46,797 bases of DNA from Bacteroidota bacterium. GTDB lineage: Bacteria > Bacteroidota > Bacteroidia > UBA7662 > CANHCV01. A program made the translations under genes and the position numbers. This document shows, piece after piece, positions 30,292-37,521 of this stretch. Within the stretch, counting starts at the first letter, position 1; every line of letters begins with the position of its first letter. The stretch is from the NCBI GenBank assembly GCA_947459245.1, contig CANHCV010000014.1:1-46797 (forward strand), given 5' to 3'. The notes below the pieces were generated by a model. The model searched no databases. It saw nothing but the letters and a program-made list of their open reading frames with translations, and was not told where the DNA came from.

Positions 30292-31320
30292 ATGTACTCG
30301 ATCCTTAAAGCATATTTGTTTTCCCTTGATCCGGAAAAAGCACATCATTTTACCATCAAACTTCTCAAATTTTTCTTTTCAAAACCGGTTTTGAAATTTG
30401 TCTTGAATCCATTTCAAACAAAACTTCAGAAAAAAGATTCGTTCTCTTTGATGGAAATTACGTTTCCGAGTCGACTAGGTTTAGCAGCTGGATTTGATAA
30501 AAACGCTGAATTTTACAACGAAATGTTGGATTTAGGATTTGGTTTTGTAGAAATCGGCACGGTAACTCCATTGCCCCAAGATGGGAATCCGAAACCTCGA
30601 TTATTCCGTTTGGTTGAAGACCAAGCCATCATCAATCGAATGGGCTTTAACAACGTTGGTTTGGAGCAAGTTGTTCGGAATTTAAAATCGAAAAAACCGA
30701 ATCAAATCATCGGTGGAAACATCGGAAAAAACAAAATAACCCCCAATGATCAAGCGATCCAAGATTACATCATTGCTTTCAATGGGATATACGAACATGT
30801 TGATTATTTGGTGGTTAACGTAAGCTCACCTAACACTCCAGGATTAAGAGATTTACAATCGGTTAGTTTTATGGAAACCCTTTTGGAGCGTTTGGACCAA
30901 GAGCGGAAGCGAATGATGAAAAGTAAACCCATTCTCTTGAAAATTGCGCCAGATTTAAACGAAAGCGACTTTCAGGAACTTTGCGTTTGCGTCAAAAATT
31001 CGCCCATCGAAGGAATGATCATTTCCAACACCACCATTGGTCGTAACGGATTAAATACGAGCGAGAAAATGGTGGAAGAACTGGGTGCTGGAGGACTTTC
31101 AGGAGCTCCCCTAACCCGATTAAGCACCCAATTGGTTCGGGATGCGCGAAAAATTCTCGGCAAAGACAAAGTGATCATTGGATCCGGCGGAATCATGAAT
31201 GCGAAAGACGCAAAAGAAAAAATTGAGGCAGGAGCTGATTTAATTCAAATTTACTCCGGATTTATTTACAAGGGTCCGGCTTTGATTCGTGAAATAACCA
31301 AAGCATTAAGATCTCATTAA
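30292..31320 (+). CDS. pyrD: Dihydroorotate dehydrogenase (quinone), class 2
   Basis: A 342-residue FMN enzyme oxidising dihydroorotate to orotate in pyrimidine synthesis and passing electrons to the quinone pool. The N-terminal helical extension (MYSILKAYLFSLDPEKAHHFTIKLL) is the membrane-associating domain of class 2. LAAGFDKNAEF, INRMGFNNVG and NVSSPNTPGLRDLQ follow, with the catalytic serine at 178 or 179. The IGSGGIMNAKDA FMN-phosphate region is also present. The length is normal (about 340). It is probably a single-gene transcript from its own promoter. Its TAA (31318-31320) overlaps the TAA of convergent aroA (31317-31319, opposite strand) within a TTAA. Confidence 0.96.
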   Translation: MYSILKAYLFSLDPEKAHHFTIKLLKFFFSKPVLKFVLNPFQTKLQKKDSFSLMEITFPSRLGLAAGFDKNAEFYNEMLDLGFGFVEIGTVTPLPQDGNPKPRLFRLVEDQAIINRMGFNNVGLEQVVRNLKSKKPNQIIGGNIGKNKITPNDQAIQDYIIAFNGIYEHVDYLVVNVSSPNTPGLRDLQSVSFMETLLERLDQERKRMMKSKPILLKIAPDLNESDFQELCVCVKNSPIEGMIISNTTIGRNGLNTSEKMVEELGAGGLSGAPLTRLSTQLVRDARKILGKDKVIIGSGGIMNAKDAKEKIEAGADLIQIYSGFIYKGPALIREITKALRSH

Positions 31321-32552
31321 TTCACCTCTTCTACCGAAAAACCAGCACGCCTCAAATCATCCCAATAATGGGGATACGACTTCGAAACAACTTCGGGGTT
31401 CTCGATTTCAATGCAATACCCCGCAGCGGCCCAAACCGAAAATGCCATGGCCATCCGATGATCTTCATAGGTTGAAATTCGAATGGGAACCGTTTTATCA
31501 GGAACATCTCCATACTGCAATTCATAGAATCCGGGAGTCGTTTCATTCATTTCTACATTGAACTTTTTCAATTCTTTTTGCAGCGCATCTACTCGATTGG
31601 TTTCTTTGATAAAAAGCGTTTGAAGACCAGAAAAACGAGCTTTAATCCGGTGAGCGGCAGCTAAGCAAACAAACGTTTGAACCTGATCCGGCTCATCTTT
31701 GAAATCGTGTTTAAAGTAATTGGAAACTTGGTGAAAATTGCAGAGAACAACTTTATCCTTTCCAAATCGGGTTTCAATTCCAAAGTTTTTGTACAACTCA
31801 ACGATTTTCTTATCTCCTTGAAAACTTACCAACCGAAGCGTGCTCAATTCCAATTCGGGAAAACTTAAGAAACTGTTTAAAGCGTACCAATAACCTGCTG
31901 CCGACCAATCGCTTTCCACATTGTGGGGTTTGAATTCGTAATGACAAGGAGGAATGATAATTTTTTTACCCGAAAACTGGACTTCAACTCCAAAATCCCA
32001 CAACAAACCAGAAGTCATGGTGATGTAGGGCTGGGAAACAATATCGCCAAATAGCTCAATGGTTAATCCGTTTTTCATGTACGGCGCAACAAGCATGAGG
32101 GCAGAGACGAATTGAGAACTCAACGGATTTTCCAATTGCACTACTCCCCCATCCAATGGTTTTCCTTTGATTTTTAAAGGTGGGTAACCTTCGTTCTCGG
32201 TGTATTCAATTTCCGCGCCCAATTCGCGCAAGCAATCAACCAAACCTTCAATCGGACGTTCGTGCATTCGTTCATCGCCTTCAATGATCCATTCTCCAGG
32301 AGTAATTGCCAATAATGCGGTTAAAAACCGCATGGCTGTTCCAGCTTTCCCAACATGAATGGTTGTAGAATCAAACTTTAAGGCTTTTTCCAAAATGAAA
32401 CTATCGTCGGACTCGCTGGCATTTTTGAAATCAAGCGATTGTTTCAAAAAGTGCTGAATGATCAACAATCGATTGGTTTCACTTTTCGAACCGGGAAGTT
32501 GAATTTGAAGGTGAGAGATGGGAAATTGCGGCTTCTGAATTTGATAAATCAT
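31317..32552 (-). CDS. aroA: 3-phosphoshikimate 1-carboxyvinyltransferase (EPSP synthase)
   Basis: A 411-residue EPSP synthase. The first substrate loop is LPGSKSETNRLLI, and GKAGTAMRFL corresponds to the usual GNAGTAMRPL. LSSQFVSALMLVAPYM, ESDWSAAGYWYAL, KETNRVDALQKEL and YEDHRMAMAFSVWA follow in the expected order. The Asn-to-Lys and Pro-to-Phe differences in the second loop are near the phosphoenolpyruvate/glyphosate site. Variation at these positions is, as far as I recall, common in Bacteroidota. The frame runs upstream to 32618, but the ATG at 32550-32552 overlaps the aroB stop (ATGA) and is the start. It is co-transcribed with aroB and the DAHP synthase fusion. Confidence 0.94.
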   Translation of the reverse strand: MIYQIQKPQFPISHLQIQLPGSKSETNRLLIIQHFLKQSLDFKNASESDDSFILEKALKFDSTTIHVGKAGTAMRFLTALLAITPGEWIIEGDERMHERPIEGLVDCLRELGAEIEYTENEGYPPLKIKGKPLDGGVVQLENPLSSQFVSALMLVAPYMKNGLTIELFGDIVSQPYITMTSGLLWDFGVEVQFSGKKIIIPPCHYEFKPHNVESDWSAAGYWYALNSFLSFPELELSTLRLVSFQGDKKIVELYKNFGIETRFGKDKVVLCNFHQVSNYFKHDFKDEPDQVQTFVCLAAAHRIKARFSGLQTLFIKETNRVDALQKELKKFNVEMNETTPGFYELQYGDVPDKTVPIRISTYEDHRMAMAFSVWAAAGYCIEIENPEVVSKSYPHYWDDLRRAGFSVEEVN

Positions 32553-33523
32553 GACAACAGCGTTTGTACTGTTTGAAGGGATAATTTCATTTCTGGGTTT
32601 ACTTTTCCAACACCGCAAAATTCAACAAAACCAATCAGATTTCCTTCATTTTTTTTATCGTTTTTGAGGTAGGGTAATACTTGAATCCAAGGGATTTGAG
32701 ATTCTTCCTGAATTGGAAATAAATGTTCGATCCACTTAGTCAATTCTGCTTTTTCAGAACTTGCCAATGAACCTAATTTTTCCATGATTTCCATTTCTTT
32801 CAACATGCCCAAAACAACGCATTTCCCATGAGAAAAGGGCATTTTTATTTCATTTTGAAACGATTCCAAGGCATGTCCAAGGGTGTGTCCGAAATTCAAA
32901 ATTTTTCTCCAATTTTGCTCCATCAAATCCTTTTCTACAATTCCTTTTTTGAATTCGATACTTTTTGATACCAAAAAATCAACGTGTTGAAACTGATGCA
33001 GGGTTATTTCATGGTAAAGTTCCGTTGATCCAATGAGCGCATGTTTCACAACTTCCGCCCACCCGTATGCCAGTTCTTCTTGGCCCAGCGTTTGAAAAAA
33101 TGGGGAATGAACAACCAGAAATTGAGGTTCTTTGATTGCTCCAACGGCATTTTTTGAATTCCCAAAGTCGATTCCACCCTTTCCGCCAATGGCTGCATCG
33201 GTTGCAGCGAGGAGGGTGGTTGGGACAAGAATATGGGGAATTCCTCTTTTAAACGTAGCAGCAACAAAGGTGGTAAGATCTGTAATGCTTCCCCCTCCTA
33301 CTCCAATGAGATGATCTGTTTTGGTGAAATGATTTTCCAAAAGACTGGTCCATACCTTTTCAACGATAGACAATGATTTGGCATTGGATGAAGAGACAAA
33401 AAAAATGTGTTCAAAGTTCAAATCATTCAAACATGGATGGTTTTGAAAATATTCGTCAACAATAAGAAAAACCCTATTTTCTTTTGTAATCCCAATCAAT
33501 TCGATCCAATCGATGGTTTTCAT
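32549..33523 (-). CDS. aroB: 3-dehydroquinate synthase
   Basis: A 324-residue enzyme converting DAHP to 3-dehydroquinate with NAD and a divalent metal. The NAD loop GVGGGSITD lies at 74-82, FVAATFKRGIPHILVPTTLL follows, and GGKGG with Lys115 corresponds to GGKTG. Metal ligands are visible as Glu157 (GWAEVVKH), His213 (NFGHTLGH) and His232 (SHGKCV). The protein is about 30 residues shorter than the E. coli enzyme at the N-terminus, consistent across all three ligand positions, so it looks naturally compact rather than truncated. ATGA overlaps occur with the DAHP synthase fusion upstream and aroA downstream. Confidence 0.92.
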   Translation of the reverse strand: MKTIDWIELIGITKENRVFLIVDEYFQNHPCLNDLNFEHIFFVSSSNAKSLSIVEKVWTSLLENHFTKTDHLIGVGGGSITDLTTFVAATFKRGIPHILVPTTLLAATDAAIGGKGGIDFGNSKNAVGAIKEPQFLVVHSPFFQTLGQEELAYGWAEVVKHALIGSTELYHEITLHQFQHVDFLVSKSIEFKKGIVEKDLMEQNWRKILNFGHTLGHALESFQNEIKMPFSHGKCVVLGMLKEMEIMEKLGSLASSEKAELTKWIEHLFPIQEESQIPWIQVLPYLKNDKKNEGNLIGFVEFCGVGKVNPEMKLSLQTVQTLLS

Positions 33524-34629
33524 GGAACTTGATCTTTGTAAGAATCGAAAATTTCCATTTGAACTTGAATGGAAAGTTGGTGAATATTTTGAAGAATTTG
33601 AAGTAAAAATTCGCGATCAAGCCCCAATTCATTTCCAGTTTTTAATCGGTCAACCACCAAACTCCTCCACCGATCAAATTGCATGATGGTTAAATGGTTT
33701 TGTGCTTTTATGGCGCCAATTTCTTGGGAAAGCCGCATTCGATCAGCCAATAAATGAATCAATTGGTGATCTAAATCGTCAATTTTTCTCCTCACTTGTT
33801 CCAAACTTTCATTGCTCGTGAAGGATTGAGGGGCAGATCTCAGTTTAACTTGCTTGAGCAATTCAAACAATTGTTGAGGAGTAATTTGCTGTTCAGCATC
33901 GCTGAGGGCCGAGGTCGGCTGAAAATGGGTCTCGATCATCAACCCATCAAACTCCAAGTCCATGGCCTTTTGTGCGATGTTTTGTAGAATGTCTGTTCTA
34001 CCACAAATGTGGGAGGGATCGTTGATTAATGGAATATTGGGAGCAAGTCGTTTAAGTTCAATGGGAATTTCCCAACGAGGTTCATTTCGGTAAATCAACC
34101 TTTTGCCCGAAGAAAAACCGCGATGAATGGCAGCTAGTTTGGTAATTCCTGCGTGATCAATTCGTTCAAGGGCGCCCATCCAGAGTGCTAAATCGGGATT
34201 AACCGGATTTTTCACGAAAACGGGGACATTGATTCCTCTTAAACAATCGGCGAGTTGTTGAACTGCGAATGGATTTACGGTCGTTCTGGCGCCAATCCAA
34301 ATCATGTCCACACCTGCGGCCAGTGCATTCTCTACGTGGGAAGGAGTTGCGACTTCGACCATGCAAGGGATTTCAACTTTTTTGGAAGCTTGAACCAACC
34401 AGGGAAGTGCGATTTCACCGAAACCTTCGAATGAATTCGGACGCGTTCTTGGCTTCCAAATCCCAGCTCTAATGGCCGAAATGGATGATTTTTTGAAGTC
34501 CTTAACGGTTTCCCAAACTTGTTCTTCTGATTCTGCGCTGCAAGGACCTGCAATAATAAACTTCTCTTGTCCTAACCAATTGTTGTGTTCCAGGTTAAAG
34601 GAGATTCCGCTTCTATTTTCAAACTTCAC
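33520..34629 (-). CDS. Bifunctional DAHP synthase / chorismate mutase
   Basis: A 369-residue fusion. Residues 1-265 form a type I-beta (KDSA-like) DAHP synthase with KFIIAGPCSAES, IRAGIWKPRTRPNSFEG, WIGARTTVNPF and NDPSHICGR. Residues about 275-369 form an AroQ-type chorismate mutase with RRKIDDLDHQLIHLLADRM and later helices. The protein carries both the first shikimate step and the first Phe/Tyr-branch step. In related fusions the mutase domain also serves as a feedback sensor. The start is GTG (34627-34629). No closer ATG exists, and the start overlaps the upstream small gene by 11 bases. It forms a unit with aroB and aroA. Confidence 0.93.
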   Translation of the reverse strand: MKFENRSGISFNLEHNNWLGQEKFIIAGPCSAESEEQVWETVKDFKKSSISAIRAGIWKPRTRPNSFEGFGEIALPWLVQASKKVEIPCMVEVATPSHVENALAAGVDMIWIGARTTVNPFAVQQLADCLRGINVPVFVKNPVNPDLALWMGALERIDHAGITKLAAIHRGFSSGKRLIYRNEPRWEIPIELKRLAPNIPLINDPSHICGRTDILQNIAQKAMDLEFDGLMIETHFQPTSALSDAEQQITPQQLFELLKQVKLRSAPQSFTSNESLEQVRRKIDDLDHQLIHLLADRMRLSQEIGAIKAQNHLTIMQFDRWRSLVVDRLKTGNELGLDREFLLQILQNIHQLSIQVQMEIFDSYKDQVP

Positions 34630-34993
34630 TGATCACAATTTGATTTTCCTTTTTGTATAAGTGAAAATGAGTAGAAAAGTTTTTCTTCATTCTTTTTTTA
34701 GCTTTTCTGTAATTCTTTTTCATTCTTCGAGCGGTTTTTTTGTCCTGCCGATTGGCAGATTCAAAGAAATTAGGAATTAAAGCATTCACTTTAACAATTC
34801 CAAGGCGTTGCAGAAACGGTTTCTTGGGGGCTTTTGCAAATTCACTTTCTCCAACTTGAGCTTTATTTCCGTTGTTCATCTTCTTATTATAAGCCTTCAT
34901 TTCTTTTTTCATGCTGCGCGTAGCATGATCCTGAGACCATCCTAAAAAAAAGAAAAAGCAGAAGAATACCGAGAAAATTACCGATTTTTGCAT
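34619..34993 (-). CDS. Small, highly basic exported protein of unknown function
   Basis: A 124-residue ORF starting at ATG 34991-34993 (a TTG lies 6 bases further upstream). It has a signal peptide (MQKSVIFSVFFCFFFFLGWSQ) and a mature part rich in Lys/Arg/Asn (KKNYRKAKKRMKKNF, MKKEMKAYNKKMNN). The mature protein is probably strongly cationic and partly helical, with no recognised domain. It leads the shikimate block and overlaps the DAHP synthase start by 11 bases, so its translation may affect that of the biosynthetic gene. A -7-like box is 3 bases before ATG. Whether it is a conserved family cannot be judged here. The signal peptide and coupling suggest a real gene. Confidence 0.62.
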   Translation of the reverse strand: MQKSVIFSVFFCFFFFLGWSQDHATRSMKKEMKAYNKKMNNGNKAQVGESEFAKAPKKPFLQRLGIVKVNALIPNFFESANRQDKKTARRMKKNYRKAKKRMKKNFSTHFHLYKKENQIVISEV

Positions 34994-34996
34994 CTG

Positions 34997-35004
34997 CAAT
35001 TTTA
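34997..35004 (-). promoter_or_regulatory. Candidate -7 box of the small basic protein/shikimate block
   Basis: TAAAATTG on the minus strand differs at one position from TAnnTTTG and is followed by CAG and the ATG. The divergent gap to purB is only 41 bases. No -33 TTG at a good distance was found. Confidence 0.35.
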
Positions 35005-35034
35005 AGAAGAAATTTCGGAATCGAAAGCAAAGGC

Positions 35035-36378
35035 ATGCAAGAACTTTTTAACCTCTCCCCTATTGACGGCCGTTATCGAGGAAAAACCAAACATTTATCG
35101 GCTTTTTTCAGTGAATTTGGACTCATCAAATATCGAGTAATCATTGAGATTGAATACCTTATAGCACTGAATAACATGCCATTAGGATGGAAATACAACT
35201 TTACTAAAAACGATATTTCCACATTGCGCGCATTGGTTGCAAATTTTTCTGAACAACAAGCAGCGCGCATCAAAGAAATTGAAACAACCACCAATCACGA
35301 TGTAAAAGCGGTGGAATATTTCCTGAAGGAAGTTTTGGAGAAGGAAATTCCTGAATTTAATTTCGAGTTCATCCATTTCGGATTAACCAGTCAAGACATC
35401 AATAATACTGCTATTCCGCTTTCATTGAAAGATTATTCGCAACAGCATTTCCTACCCCAACTGAAAAAGTTGGTCGAAATCCTGGAACAACATGCGAACG
35501 ATTACCGATCGATTTCCATGTTGGCAAAAACACATGGACAACCAGCGAGTCCGGTAACCCTTGGAAAAGAATTTGACGTGTTTGTAGAACGCCTCCAACG
35601 TCAAATCGAAACCCTTGAATTGGTTCCCATTGCAGCAAAATTTGGTGGAGCAACAGGTGGATTCAATGCGCACAAAGTTGCTTATCCCAACATCCATTGG
35701 CCTTCTTTTGGCAACAATTTCGTTGAAAACCAATTGGGATTAACCCGTTACCAAAAAACGACCCAAATTGAACACTACGACTATTTAGCGGCTTTTTTTG
35801 ATAATGCGAAACGAATCAATACCATCCTCATTGATTTTTGTCGTGATGTTTGGCAATACATTTCCATGGAATATTTCAAGCAACGGGTCATTGCCAATGA
35901 GGTAGGATCCAGTGCCATGCCCCATAAAGTTAATCCCATCGATTTTGAAAATGCGGAAGGAAATTTGGGCATGGCTAATGCGCTGCTTGAATTTTTGTCA
36001 GCAAAGCTACCCATTTCACGTTTGCAGCGCGATTTAACCGATTCTACCGTGTTGCGAAATCTTGGAGTTCCCTTTGCTCACATCGAAATTGCATTGGCGA
36101 GCATTACCAAAGGAATGAGCAAACTATTGGTCAATCCAGCAGCAATTCAACACGATTTGGATGAAAATTGGGCCATTGTTGCTGAAGGAATTCAAACCAT
36201 TCTACGTCGTGAAAATTATCCCAAACCTTATGAAGCCCTTAAGGCATTAACCAGAGGTGGTGGAAAAATTACCCAACAAACCATTTTCGATTTCATCGAA
36301 GGACTCCACGTTTCCGATGAAATTAAAAATGAACTAAAACTTATCACTCCAGCATCTTACGTTGGTTATTCATGTTAA
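35035..36378 (+). CDS. purB: Adenylosuccinate lyase
   Basis: A 447-residue lyase of the fumarase/aspartase superfamily that acts twice in AMP synthesis. The N-terminus NLSPIDGRYRGKTKHL is the E. coli-type signature. TTNHDVKAVEYFL and HFGLTSQDINNTA provide active-site residues, and GSSAMPHKVNP (about 291-301) is the flexible signature loop. The length fits the E. coli-like class (about 455). It is cytosolic and tetrameric in the family. No convincing promoter was found in the 41 bases upstream. Its 3' end overlaps a small DUF5522 gene by 7 bases. Confidence 0.96.
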   Translation: MQELFNLSPIDGRYRGKTKHLSAFFSEFGLIKYRVIIEIEYLIALNNMPLGWKYNFTKNDISTLRALVANFSEQQAARIKEIETTTNHDVKAVEYFLKEVLEKEIPEFNFEFIHFGLTSQDINNTAIPLSLKDYSQQHFLPQLKKLVEILEQHANDYRSISMLAKTHGQPASPVTLGKEFDVFVERLQRQIETLELVPIAAKFGGATGGFNAHKVAYPNIHWPSFGNNFVENQLGLTRYQKTTQIEHYDYLAAFFDNAKRINTILIDFCRDVWQYISMEYFKQRVIANEVGSSAMPHKVNPIDFENAEGNLGMANALLEFLSAKLPISRLQRDLTDSTVLRNLGVPFAHIEIALASITKGMSKLLVNPAAIQHDLDENWAIVAEGIQTILRRENYPKPYEALKALTRGGGKITQQTIFDFIEGLHVSDEIKNELKLITPASYVGYSC

Positions 36379-36542
36379 AAGAAGGAATTGATTTTGTGAT
36401 CAATGAAAATGGACTTTTGGTTTTCACCAAAGAGTATCATTTAAAACGCGGCTATTGTTGCGGTAGTGGTTGTAAAAACTGTCCTTACCCCAAAGATCAA
36501 AAAAATGGAAAACAAAATCCCCCTATACAACCCATTCGATGA
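36372..36542 (+). CDS. Small Cys-rich protein, DUF5522-like
   Basis: A 56-residue ORF starting at ATG 36372, overlapping the purB stop by 7 bases. The sequence has the pattern VFTKEYHLKRGYCCGSGCKNCPY, shortened here to its key residues: a Tyr-His, then Cys-Cys, Cys and Cys within about 10 residues (Cys29, 30, 34, 37). I recall this pattern from the DUF5522 family of Bacteroidota and other bacteria. The clustered cysteines suggest metal binding, but function is unknown. The C-terminal 17 residues are a Lys/Pro-rich tail that overlaps the start of the next gene. The coding signal is strong because the motif is intact and in frame. Confidence 0.78.
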   Translation: MLKEGIDFVINENGLLVFTKEYHLKRGYCCGSGCKNCPYPKDQKNGKQNPPIQPIR

Positions 36543-37512
36543 AATGGATTTTCATTTCGGTAAATGTTTTCTTACCGGAGAGAAAGTAGAAAAGGAAAAT
36601 ATTCAAGAAGTTTTTTTCCCTTGGATGATTCAAAAGTTTGGAATTTCTTCCAAACGCCTATCCTTTCTTTCAGGAGACCAAATGGAATACCAAAATTTTA
36701 AACTTCCCCTCTCTTCCACAGCATTGAGCTCAGGATGGTCAGATATTCTAAAACATGCGGAAGACTTATTGCAAGCCGGTACCGCCGCCATCCCATTCAT
36801 TCAGGAGGATAAGTTGCATGCCTATTTGTGTCAGTTGTGGTATGGCGTTTTGTACCACGAATATTTTTTGGCTAAAAATAAACTGAACGACCGAAATCAA
36901 CAGTTATTCGACGATCGGGTGATTAATCGGGTTCAAATGCTTCACTACGTGTTGCAATCGCACCTGGGGAAAATTAAAATTGAAGGATTTCGTCCATTTT
37001 CCGTGTTTCTTTTCAAGGTTCACGAGGTAAAGGGCTCGAATGGATTTGACTTTAGAACTGGATTAAATGCATTTACGCTGTCGTTGCGGGTGGGTGATTT
37101 AGGGATCATTGTGGCCTTGCTCGACAACGCGGTTCAAAAGAAATTTTACACCGATTATTTCAAAATGTTTCAGGCGGTTACTTTGCATCCCATTCAATTC
37201 GACGAATTGTATTCCATGGTAACTTACAAATCTTTCTTAATGAATAATTTGTATGAATATGGGATCAGTTTACCTACTGATGAAGTCCCTGAAACCGTTT
37301 TAGGCATGCGAATTCCTGAAAATTTAGCAGAAACGCCCGTTTTTCAAGATTGGGATGAAAGCGTTTATGCCCAAGTTCTTCTCAGCAATTTAAATCCTTA
37401 TGGCATGGAAATGAACGACGTTTTCCATCCAGATCATGGAACAGCTACTTTTTTAGAAGATGGAAAAGGAAATGTTTTGGTAATGGATGAAGTTGGTAAC
37501 CCATTGGATTAA
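36505..37512 (+). CDS. Conserved protein of unknown function
   Basis: A 335-residue soluble protein with no family that I can name. The frame is open from a GTG at 36466, but ATG 36505 gives a natural N-terminus. The N-terminus contains FGKCFLTGEKV, like the short Cys-containing knuckle of HNH-type or similar small metal motifs, though with a single Cys visible here. The middle has aromatic-rich helices (AYLCQLWYGVLYHEYFLAKNK broken into shorter runs), and the C-terminus NPYGMEMNDVFHPDHGTATF is acidic. No signal peptide or membrane segment is seen. The start lies inside the DUF5522 gene (38-base overlap), implying translational coupling. The TonB-dependent receptor follows after 9 bases. Confidence 0.72.
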   Translation: MENKIPLYNPFDEMDFHFGKCFLTGEKVEKENIQEVFFPWMIQKFGISSKRLSFLSGDQMEYQNFKLPLSSTALSSGWSDILKHAEDLLQAGTAAIPFIQEDKLHAYLCQLWYGVLYHEYFLAKNKLNDRNQQLFDDRVINRVQMLHYVLQSHLGKIKIEGFRPFSVFLFKVHEVKGSNGFDFRTGLNAFTLSLRVGDLGIIVALLDNAVQKKFYTDYFKMFQAVTLHPIQFDELYSMVTYKSFLMNNLYEYGISLPTDEVPETVLGMRIPENLAETPVFQDWDESVYAQVLLSNLNPYGMEMNDVFHPDHGTATFLEDGKGNVLVMDEVGNPLD

Positions 37513-37517
37513 CTTTG
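37510..37517 (+). promoter_or_regulatory. Candidate -7 box of the TonB-dependent receptor gene
   Basis: TAACTTTG is a perfect TAnnTTTG, includes the stop codon (TAA) of the preceding gene, and is followed by CAGG and the ATG at 37522. The nearest TTG (37493-37495) gives only a 14-base spacer, so the -33 element is doubtful. Confidence 0.45.
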
Positions 37518-37521
37518 CAGG

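Noticed and set aside
31317-32552. Glyphosate resistance as a special trait of aroA
   Set aside because: The loop differs from E. coli (GKAGTAMRF), but I believe such changes are common in Bacteroidota, and tolerance cannot be claimed from sequence alone.
32553-32618. 22-residue N-terminal extension of aroA
   Set aside because: It overlaps aroB coding sequence and precedes a natural ATGA junction, and the EPSP synthase core starts right after the ATG at 32552.
32549-33523. aroB as a truncated pseudogene
   Set aside because: It is about 30 residues shorter than E. coli AroB, but the NAD loop, lysine and three metal ligands are all present at evenly shifted positions.
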